This document shows positions 57,073 through 64,000 of a DNA stretch of 64,000 nt, one piece after another. The notes under the pieces were generated by a model that searched no databases, was not told the DNA's origin, and was given only the letters and a program-made list of their open reading frames with translations. Location: positions 186,001-250,000 of the forward strand of contig CAVUWK010000004.1 in assembly GCA_963745175.1 (NCBI GenBank), in the 5' to 3' direction. The stretch comes from Bog-473 sp963745175 (GTDB lineage Bacteria; Actinomycetota; Acidimicrobiia; Acidimicrobiales; RAAP-2). Made by a program: the position numbers and the translations under genes. Each line of letters opens with the position of its first letter. The stretch's first letter is position 1.

Positions 57073-58092
57073 TCAGTCTCGCGCCCGGTCCTCGCGGCGG
57101 TGGCCCGCGGACAGCTCCTCCAGGTGCGCGCGCTCGATGAGGTCGGCGTCGAAGAGAGCCACCCGGCAGGGCGTCACCGCAATGTTGCTCGACGTGCGAA
57201 TGCCACCTTCGAGGTGGGCGCGCTCACCGAGCAGGGCTCCAGGGCCGTACTCGGCCAACCGTTCTCCACCTCGCTCGACGCGGACGATGCCGTCGAGGAT
57301 GAGCAGGACCTCCGTGCCCGGCTCACCCTCGTTGAAGAGAATGGTGCCGGCTGGGAAGCGCTCGATCCGGCGCTTCCCCCCGCCTTGCATCAGCTGGGCC
57401 GACAGCGACGTCTCGAGCGCCGACTCGACCGCGGAAACCAGTGCCTCGGAGTCCTCGTCCCCCCACGGGCTGTGCTTGCCGAACGACTTGCGGTACCAGT
57501 CCTTGAAGTCGGTCAGGCCGGACTTGTGCGAGAGCTTGTTGTCGGCGCCATAGACCCAGTGTCGGGGGAACCGGCTGGCTCCGATCAGCGCGTGCTTCGC
57601 CCGGCCGTCCGCGTGCAGCGTCAGCGAGAGCGTCGTCCACACGAGCGGGGCCTGCCACTGCACAAAGGGGCGCCGCCGAACCCGCCGCGGTGCGGGGACC
57701 CCCGTGCGTCCGCCGCAGGTCTGCACGAACCGTACCCATCCGTCGCCGCGCTCGGGTTCGTGCTGGATGTCCGGCAGCTGAACGGCCTGGAAGCGGTGCC
57801 GCACCGCGCCGAGGTTCACGAGGGTGGTGCCCATGAGCCCCCCACCCTCGTAACCGCAGTCGACGATCCGGTCGCCGTCGACGGTGACGAAGGCCCGCAG
57901 CTCGTTGGCAAAACGGAAACGGTCCTCGTCCCGGAGGCGCTCGACGTCCATGCCTTCACTCGGGGGCGGTGGGTCATAGTGTGTGATCCCAGAGTCGAAG
58001 GCCAGGCGCTGGGCACCCTGGATCGCCTCCGTGGGGATCCAGGAGAGCGACGTGACGAGGCCGGTGTGACGGGTGAGCCCTTCTTTACTCAT
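57073..58092 (-). CDS. Cyclic nucleotide-binding domain protein with unknown N-terminal domain
   Basis: 339 residues. Residues about 235-320 form a CNB domain: FPAGTILFNEGEPGTEVLLI, GIVRVERGGERLAEYGPGAL and LLGERAHLEGGIRTSSNIAV (phosphate-binding cassette G-E-R-A). There is no CRP-type DNA-binding helix after it. Residues 1-225 (PPPSEGMDVERLRDEDRFRF; GDGWVRFVQTCGGRTGVPAP; VYGADNKLSHKSGLTDFKDW) match no fold I know. Divergent from the receiver-cyclase, so it is a natural receiver of its product. Confidence 0.82.
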   Translation of the reverse strand: MSKEGLTRHTGLVTSLSWIPTEAIQGAQRLAFDSGITHYDPPPPSEGMDVERLRDEDRFRFANELRAFVTVDGDRIVDCGYEGGGLMGTTLVNLGAVRHRFQAVQLPDIQHEPERGDGWVRFVQTCGGRTGVPAPRRVRRRPFVQWQAPLVWTTLSLTLHADGRAKHALIGASRFPRHWVYGADNKLSHKSGLTDFKDWYRKSFGKHSPWGDEDSEALVSAVESALETSLSAQLMQGGGKRRIERFPAGTILFNEGEPGTEVLLILDGIVRVERGGERLAEYGPGALLGERAHLEGGIRTSSNIAVTPCRVALFDADLIERAHLEELSAGHRREDRARD

Positions 58093-58203
58093 GGAACACA
58101 GCCTCTACCGACTGACCTGGGTTGACGAGTGTGGTGACAGGCATCGCATGGTGTACCTAGCACCACCGAGTTCGGGAAGGTCCCCACCTGTTCGGAGCAC
58201 CCG

Positions 58204-59586
58204 GTGTGTGTGACAACTAGAGCCGTGGATGAGACAGCGGGTGGTTCCGGCACGATCTCGGTGTTCCTGGCCGACGACAACCTCATCGTCCGCGAGGGTG
58301 TGAAGGCACTCATCGAGCGGCACAAGGACCTCCGGATCGTCGGTGTCGGCGCGGACTATGACGAGGTTGTCGACGGGGCCACGAGCCTGCAGCCACAGGT
58401 CCTGGTCACCGACATCCGGATGCCGCCCGAGTTCAACCGCGAAGGGATCGACGCCGCCAAGGAGGTGCGGAAGCGCCACCCCGGGACCGGCGTCGTGATC
58501 CTCTCCCAGTACGACGATCCGGAATACGCCGTGTCCCTGCTGGCCGAGGGCTCGGCGGGCTACGGATACCTCCTGAAGGATCACATCGCCCAGGGTGACC
58601 AGCTCGTCGACGCCATTCGGTCGGTCGCCACTGGTGGCAACGCACTCGACCCTGCGATCGTCGATGCGCTCTTGCGCCCGATGACCGTGAACGGCGGTCT
58701 CTCGCCTCCCGAGGAGGAGCTCCTGGCCATGGTTGCCGAGGGCAAGCCAATCAAGGCCATCGCCGCGGCCAAACGGCTTCCGCCCGAAGCGGTCGACGCC
58801 GAAGTCGAAGCGGTGTTCGTCAAGCTGGCGGAGGGCGTCTCTGCCGGCACGGAGGGAGCGCTGCAACGGCTGCGGCTGCTCCACAAGGCGATCGTTGACC
58901 GTGAGGAGCAAGGAGAGACGTTGTCCCGGCTCCTCCCCGGCGGCCTGGCCGAAAAACTCCGTCGTGACGGCCGCCAGATCGGGGAGACCGAGCGGGTCAC
59001 CGTCACCGTGCTCATGAGCGATATCCGCTCGTACTCGACCATCGCCGAGCACGCCGATCCGAGCCAGTTGGCCGGGCAGCTCAACACCCATCGTGCGGCC
59101 ATGAACGACGCCATTCTCGGCGAGAACGGCACGGTGATGCAGTTCGTCGGCGACGCCGTGATGGCGGTTTTCGGTGCCCCGTTCGAGCAGATTGACCATG
59201 CCGACCGGGCTGTCGTGGCTGCGCTGGCCATGCACGAGAAGCAGTCCATCATCAACCGCCGGTGGGAAGAGGAGGGACTGCCATCATTCGGGCTCGGCCT
59301 GGGCCTTTCGACCGGGGAGGCGGCCGCCGCCCTGCTCGGCTCGGAGGAGCGGTTGGAATACACCCTCGTCGGGGACACGGTCAACATGTCCCAGCGGCTC
59401 CAGCAACTGGCAGACGCGGGCGAGATCGTGGTCTCCCAGGGCACCCTCGACGCCTGGGAGATGGCTCGGGAGACGGTCGCCCTGCCCCCCCAGCTGGTAA
59501 AGGGACGCGAGACCCCCGTGATCGCATACAAACTGGTGGGCGACGGGTGCCGATCCGGCGACGTCTTGGCGAAAGAAGGAACCTGA
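58204..59586 (+). CDS. Response regulator fused to a class III nucleotide cyclase
   Basis: 460 residues from GTG 58204 (GGAG 6 nt upstream). Residues 20-140 are a NarL-type receiver with VFLADDNLIVREG, phosphoacceptor region LVTDIRMPPEFNREG, and LSQYD and YLLKDH. Residues about 165-215 are a degenerate LuxR-type HTH (LSPPEEELLAMVAEGKPIKA, then VDAEVEAVFVKLAEG). The class III cyclase runs about 265-440: VLMSDIRSYSTIAEHADPSQ and VGDAVMAVFG supply the metal-binding Asp residues, and VGDTVNMSQRLQQL keeps the Asn and Arg. The usual substrate Lys before VGD is Gln (MQFVGD). It ends one base before the ABC ATPase gene. Confidence 0.88.
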   Translation: MCVTTRAVDETAGGSGTISVFLADDNLIVREGVKALIERHKDLRIVGVGADYDEVVDGATSLQPQVLVTDIRMPPEFNREGIDAAKEVRKRHPGTGVVILSQYDDPEYAVSLLAEGSAGYGYLLKDHIAQGDQLVDAIRSVATGGNALDPAIVDALLRPMTVNGGLSPPEEELLAMVAEGKPIKAIAAAKRLPPEAVDAEVEAVFVKLAEGVSAGTEGALQRLRLLHKAIVDREEQGETLSRLLPGGLAEKLRRDGRQIGETERVTVTVLMSDIRSYSTIAEHADPSQLAGQLNTHRAAMNDAILGENGTVMQFVGDAVMAVFGAPFEQIDHADRAVVAALAMHEKQSIINRRWEEEGLPSFGLGLGLSTGEAAAALLGSEERLEYTLVGDTVNMSQRLQQLADAGEIVVSQGTLDAWEMARETVALPPQLVKGRETPVIAYKLVGDGCRSGDVLAKEGT

Positions 59587-59587
59587 C

Positions 59588-60292
59588 ATGGACGCCTTAG
59601 TCGTAGACAAGGTCCGCAAGACGTTCGAGGCGGAGAACGCACCGGTACGGGCACTGCGGGGCGCCAACCTGGTCGTGCACTCCGGAGACTTCGTCGCGTT
59701 GATGGGGCCTTCCGGCTGCGGCAAGTCGACGCTGCTCAATCTGATCGCCGGGCTGGATGTCGCCGATGAGGGCACGATCACTGTGGCGGGGGAGCTCGTC
59801 ACCGGCCGGACCGAGGACGAGCTGTCCCAGCTGCGCCGGCGCCACATCGGAATCGTCTTTCAGTTCTTCAACCTCCTCGAGGGGATGACCGTGCTGGAGA
59901 ACGTCGCATTGCCGGCGGTGATCGCGGGGCGGAAGCGCAAGATGGCAGAGAGCCGCGCCCGCGATCTCCTCGACCTTTTGGGGATCGGTGACAAGGCGGG
60001 GACCGTGCCAGGCATGCTGTCCGGTGGCCAGCGCCAACGGCTGGCGATTGCGCGTGCCCTTGCCAACGAGCCGACCCTGTTGCTGGCGGACGAGCCGACC
60101 GGCGCCCTGGACTCCGAGGGCGGACAGGAGGTCATCGAACTCCTCAGCCGCCTGCATGCCGGGGGGCAGACGATCGTGCTCGTCACCCATGACGCCAGTG
60201 TCGCGTCGGCCGCGAACCGGATTGTCCGCATGCGCGACGGGAGGATCGCGGTGGACGAGGACTCCGACCTGCCCGTCGCACTCCAGTCCTAG
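59588..60292 (+). CDS. ABC transporter ATPase, LolD/MacB type
   Basis: 234 residues. Walker A is MGPSGCGKSTLLNLIAGLD, Q-loop IVFQFFNLLEGMTVLENVAL, signature MLSGGQRQRLAIARALANEP and Walker B LLLADEPTGALDSEGGQEV. This is the form that pairs with FtsX-like permeases. It is in the cyclase operon and 15 nt before the kinase gene, so the transporter is likely controlled together with that signalling. Candidate permeases are at 52279 and 63766. Confidence 0.92.
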   Translation: MDALVVDKVRKTFEAENAPVRALRGANLVVHSGDFVALMGPSGCGKSTLLNLIAGLDVADEGTITVAGELVTGRTEDELSQLRRRHIGIVFQFFNLLEGMTVLENVALPAVIAGRKRKMAESRARDLLDLLGIGDKAGTVPGMLSGGQRQRLAIARALANEPTLLLADEPTGALDSEGGQEVIELLSRLHAGGQTIVLVTHDASVASAANRIVRMRDGRIAVDEDSDLPVALQS

Positions 60293-60306
60293 CCGAGCAC
60301 ATTCCG

Positions 60307-62465
60307 GTGACCGTGCGCGACGAGGTGCAGTTCGGAGTGGGCGGAGAGCCCTCTGTCGCCTCGTCCGTGCCCGGACGGGCAACCTTCAGCTCGTTCAGGC
60401 TGCTTCATTTCCTCCTGTTCGGGCTGACGGTCGCCGGTGTCGTCATCGGGTGGCGCACGACGGTGCCGCGCGGGATCGCGCCGGCCAACTCGGTCGCCTT
60501 TGGCCTCACCCTGGCGTGGGCACTCGTCGGGGTCGTCGACACACGGGCGCGGGATCGCACGGGCAGCAAGGCGTCCCCCTACCATCTCCTCGCCGCCTTC
60601 GACGCGTTGGTGGCGGCGGTGGCGCTGACGGCGGGCCGGCAGTCAGAGACGGTGCATGCGTCGGGCAGCGCCCGGGACGTGGCGACGCTGGCGGCCATCG
60701 TGGTCACCGCCATCTCGTTCCACTTCCTTCTCGCTCTGCCCGACGGTCGGCTTCACGACTCCGTGCGTCGCTTCATGGCGGTGAGCGGCTACGTGGTGGC
60801 CGTCGGCGTGGGCCTCGTCTTCGTCGTCGACCAGCGGCCGTTCAGCCTTACCGACGGCGCGATCAGCTGGACGATTGCGGGGGTGCTGGCGATCGCGCCG
60901 ATGCGAGCCCGTTACATCGGGTCGATCGGGCACCACCGGGAGCGGATGGAGTGGTTCGGGATCGGGGTGACCCTGGCGGCCACGGTCGCACTGATGGCAA
61001 CGGTTCTCCACCTTCTGGTGGGGTGGCCCGGCCCGCTCGGCGCGGTGACCGCGGCGGCGACGGTGCTGATCCCGTTGGGCCTGTTGGCCGGCGAGAGCCG
61101 GAGGATGGGCCCCCACGCGAGCCGCGGACTGGTCCAGGTTCTCGCGGTGTTCGGGTTCGTCGTGGTCGTCTCGGCCATCTACCTGGTCGTCGTGCTCGGT
61201 CTGGGTCACGCGCCGAAAACCACTGGTGACAAGGAAGTTCTGGCCCTCTCCATGGTGGCTTCCGGAGTGGCGGCGCTCATCTTCGTGCCTGTGCGGGCGC
61301 GCTTTCTCGAGTCCGCCACCCGGTTCGTCTATGGCTCACGGGAGGCCCCCGACGAGGTCCTGCGGACGTTCGGCAGCAGGCTCACCGCGCAATCCCCATG
61401 GACGAGTTGCTGCTGCAACTCGCCGAGTCGCTGCGCAAGACGATGGGTCTCACCAGCGCCGAGGTCTACACGGGGACCGGTGAGGTTCTGGAACGTACGG
61501 CCTCGGTGCCCGATCTGGGCCCGGGATCGCTGGTCGTGTCCCCCAGGGAGCGTCCGGTCGTGACGCGGGCCGGCGTGTCGGGAACGGCCTGGGCCTCCGT
61601 CTGGATGCCCGCACTGGTCAAGGGACGCGAGGCGGAGCAGGTCCGCGTGGCCCCGGTGAGCCACGCGGGGGAGTTGTTGGGCCTCATCGTCGCGGAGCGG
61701 TCGGCGATAGCCAGTGCGTTCTCCGAGGACGACGACCGGGTGCTCACCGACCTGGCCCGGCAGGTCGGCCTGGCCCTGCACAACTCCCAGCTCGACACGG
61801 CTCTGCAGACCACGTTGGACGAGGTCCGTAAGCAGGCGGACGCGTTGCGCGAGTCCCCCGCGAGGATCGTCGCCAGCGGAGACGCCGAGCGGCGCCGAGT
61901 CGAGCGCAACCTGCACGATGGCGCTCAGCAACATCTGGTTGCGCTGGCAGTCAATCTCCGGCTGGCCAAGGACATCATCGTCGACGACCAGGAAGCTGGC
62001 ATGGAGATGCTGGACCAGCTGGCCGGCGAGGTCCAGGAGACCATTCAAGAACTGCGGGAGCTGGCGCACGGTATCTACCCGCCACTGCTCGTCGACAGTG
62101 GGTTGCTCGAGGCACTGCGCGCCGCGGCAAACCGGAATCCCCTCCCCGTGGACATCGTCGCCGAGGGCATCGGCCGGTATCCGTCCGAGACGGAGGCGGC
62201 CGTGTACTTCTGCTGCCTCGAGGCGCTCCAGAACGCGGCGAAGCACGCGCCCGACGCGCGGGTCGAGGTCCACCTCTGGGAGGAGTCCGGCGGACTGCTG
62301 TTCACCGTGTCCGACGACGGACCGGGGTTCGACCCGGACACGGCACAGCGCGGGCACGGCTACGTCAATATGGCTGACCGTCTCGGCGCGATCGGCGGAA
62401 CGGTGCGTTGGGACTCAGAAGTCGGGAAGGGGTCCCAGGTGCGGGGCTCGGTCCCACTCGTCTGA
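60307..62465 (+). CDS. NarL-family sensor histidine kinase with GAF domain, one frame break
   Basis: GTG 60307 starts a chain with about eight membrane helices (LLHFLLFGLTVAGVVIGWRT onward) up to residue 350. Near 61386 the frame changes; the continuation IPMDELLLQLAESLRKTMG is a GAF-like segment ending SQLDTALQT. The dimerisation/phosphoacceptor motif ERRRVERNLHDGAQQHLVAL (HisKA_3) and ATPase boxes QNAAKHAPDARVEVHLWEES and DDGPGFDPDTAQRGHG follow. Corrected length is about 719 residues. It should act on the regulators encoded beyond it. A one-base deletion in a GCGC run is the simplest cause of the break. Confidence 0.85.
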
Positions 62466-62476
62466 CGAGGACCGGA

Positions 62477-62869
62477 TCAAGCCGAGACGAACCGCTGCCC
62501 GTTCCGCCCCTCCCAGAGCTGCCGAAGCGTGTCGGCGCCCAGGTGCTCCTTGTTCAGGTAGGCGCGGGCGCCGCTGGTGGCAACCTCGGGAGGCAGGTCT
62601 CCCGCGTCGTAGGTCGAGCACAGGATCACGACGACCTCGGGATGCCGGGACACCATGGTGCGGGTGGCCTCGATCCCGTTCATCTCCGGCATGTTGATGT
62701 CCATCAGGACCAGCGCGGGGTTCAGCTCTTCCTCGAGGGACACGGCCTCGCTCCCGCTGGCGGCCTCGCCCACCAACTCGAACTCGACGGCCCGCTTGAG
62801 TACCGCCTTCATGGCGGCCCTGAATGGAGCCTGATCGTCGACGATCAGGACGGGGAGCCGATCGCTCAT
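62477..62869 (-). CDS. Stand-alone receiver-domain protein
   Basis: 130 residues. Receiver fold only: VLIVDDQAPFRAAMKAVLKR (acidic pocket), LVLMDINMPEMNG (phosphoacceptor Asp), LCSTYDAGDL and YLNKEHLG (Lys). No output domain, so it acts through protein contact. It converges on the histidine kinase gene, 11 nt from its stop. Confidence 0.88.
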   Translation of the reverse strand: MSDRLPVLIVDDQAPFRAAMKAVLKRAVEFELVGEAASGSEAVSLEEELNPALVLMDINMPEMNGIEATRTMVSRHPEVVVILCSTYDAGDLPPEVATSGARAYLNKEHLGADTLRQLWEGRNGQRFVSA

Positions 62870-62935
62870 CTCTCTATTCTCTCACGACGTCCAACCCGTG
62901 GCCGGGGTGGTGCCACGCAGTTCGAGGGGGTGGTG

Positions 62936-63610
62936 TCACCCTCCCCCGGGGTCGCTGAGATAGACCAGCACAGCCTTGACCCGCCGGTTCACATCGCGCT
63001 CCTCGGTCAGTCCGAGCTTGGAGAAGATGGAGTTCGTGTGCTTCTCCACCGCCCGCTCCGAGACCTGCAACGAGCCGGCGATGGCGGCGTTGCTCTTCCC
63101 CTTGGCCATCTCGCCCAGGATCTCTGACTCCCGCGGCGTGAGCCAGGACAGGTCCGACTTCCGGCGCGACGACTTGGCCTCGATCAGCTCGTCGACGATC
63201 TGCGGGTCGATGATGGAGCCGCCCTGGGCCACGGTCCGGATGGCCTGGGCCAGCTCGTCGGCGCCGGCGACCTGCTCCTTCAAGAGGTAGCCCCGCCCCG
63301 CCGACCCGGTCTCGAGGAGGGCCAAGGCGTACGAGGGCGTCTTGTACTGGCTGAGCACGACGACGCCCACTTCCGGCTTGTGCTCGCGCAACCACGAAGC
63401 GGCCTGGATCCCCTCGTCGGTTCCGGTGGGGGGCATCCGGATGTCGGTCACGACAACTTCGGGCGACGTTTGCTCGATGAGCTCCAGGAGCTCCGGCAGG
63501 TCGGCCGCCCGGCCCACGAGGTCGAAGTCGGCCTCGCCGTCGATGATGCGAGAGATGCCTTCCCTCAGGAGTGCGTTGTCCTCCGCCAGAACCACCTTGA
63601 TGCTCGCCAT
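62936..63610 (-). CDS. NarL/LuxR-type response regulator
   Basis: 224 residues from ATG 63610. Receiver: VVLAEDNALLREGISRIID, VVVTDIRMPPTGTDEGIQAA, VVLSQYKTPSYAL and YLLKEQVAG. LuxR HTH: LSWLTPRESEILGEMAKGKS, then VSERAVEKHTNSIFSKLGL, with the usual recognition helix. Its receiver is clearly related to that of the receiver-cyclase, including the TDIRMPP stretch, so the two proteins may answer to the same kinase. Confidence 0.92.
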   Translation of the reverse strand: MASIKVVLAEDNALLREGISRIIDGEADFDLVGRAADLPELLELIEQTSPEVVVTDIRMPPTGTDEGIQAASWLREHKPEVGVVVLSQYKTPSYALALLETGSAGRGYLLKEQVAGADELAQAIRTVAQGGSIIDPQIVDELIEAKSSRRKSDLSWLTPRESEILGEMAKGKSNAAIAGSLQVSERAVEKHTNSIFSKLGLTEERDVNRRVKAVLVYLSDPGGG

Positions 63611-63765
63611 TCGAAGCGTACGGTAGCGCGTGCCAACGAAAGTGCCCAGGTGGGAGCATTGGTAGTGGCACCCCCGGACCGGGCGGGCTGGCACCCTTGG
63701 TCGATTCGTCCTGGTTGGCGGCACTGCACATCGGTGACGAAGGACAACGGGGGAGAATCGGCGGT

Positions 63766-64000
63766 GTGACCGAGCGGCGTCTTGACCTGGTCCGGTACCG
63801 CACGCGATCGACATTCCGCCACCGCTGGGGTGGCTACCTCGCGCTCATCATTCTGCTCGGACTGGTGGGTGGCCTCGGCCTCGGGAGCCTGGCCGCGGCG
63901 CGGCGGACCCAGTCGTCGTTCTCGGACCTGCTGGCCACGACCAATCCGTCGGACCTGCAGGTGTCGACCGGCTGAGATCGTCAACTACAAGACGATCGGA
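63766..64000 (+). CDS. FtsX-like ABC permease, N-terminal part, partial, one frame break
   Basis: GTG 63766 begins RTRSTFRHRWGGYLALIILL then GLVGGLGLGSLAAARRTQSS, the same start as the FtsX-type permease at 52279 (RSTM...LSYFLS...GGLALGAVEAARSTESSF). A TGA at 63973 ends this frame, but the next frame continues EIVNYKTIG to the window edge, so one extra base near 63972 is likely. The gene runs out of the window. It may be a permease for the LolD-type ATPase at 59588. Confidence 0.7.

Overview
The window is GC-rich throughout and reads as a chromosomal contig of a free-living actinobacterium, probably of the Acidimicrobiia. The evidence is the frequent GTG starts, the overlapping ATGA/GTGA gene junctions, two F420-type LLM oxidoreductases, a SCO7095/TAP-like lipoprotein hydrolase, DUF222/HNH remnants, a mycobacterial-type SOS box and a RecA intein. 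The lineage is inferred from gene content; there is no rRNA to test it. One tRNA-Ser(GCU) is present. I see no CRISPR array, prophage or insertion sequence.

Layout. 0-5 kb: an ECF-type vitamin importer (EcfT, fused double EcfA, S component) with a cytosolic cobalamin-binding protein, preceded by the C-terminal end of a cell-surface protein. 5-9.6 kb: a module of unknown function made of a Met/His-rich membrane protein, a small Tat-exported protein, a DUF4331 protein and a small hypothetical. 9.6-13.7 kb: degraded genes (LysR fragment, ferredoxin, frameshifted phosphodiester glycosidase), small proteins and non-coding DNA with two perfect inverted repeats. 13.7-17 kb: a secreted phosphatase-like enzyme and a secreted hydrolase with a neocarzinostatin-like C-terminus. 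17-31 kb: a housekeeping block (tRNA-Ser, rimO, pgsA, cinA, SOS-regulated recA with intein) interrupted by a two-component system, glycosyltransferases, a macro-domain protein and two paralogous secreted proteins. 31-37.7 kb: a methyltransferase, envelope proteins, an acyltransferase, serB and a hemolysin-III-like protein. 37.7-45.3 kb: a catabolic operon (carboxymuconolactone decarboxylase-like, enoyl-CoA hydratase, LLM oxidoreductase, amidohydrolase, CoA-transferase remnant) and three genes that have lost their middle. 45-52 kb: alpha-L-rhamnosidase, an NHL-repeat protein, dienelactone hydrolase, a phosphotransferase and a second LLM oxidoreductase. 52-64 kb: a signalling and export island. 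A receiver-cyclase fusion faces a cyclic-nucleotide-binding protein and an MBL-fold hydrolase. A LolD-type ATPase, two FtsX-type permeases, a NarL-family histidine kinase and two response regulators surround them.

Many genes carry a single-base frame break, including the normally essential recA. Some breaks are therefore probably sequence errors. The LysR, ferredoxin, HNH, CoA-transferase and ABM-like remnants also lack domains or ligands and look like true decay. The most interesting observations are the receiver/degenerate-HTH/cyclase protein with its divergent cyclic-nucleotide partners, the RecA intein, the DUF4331 module, and the group of internally deleted genes.
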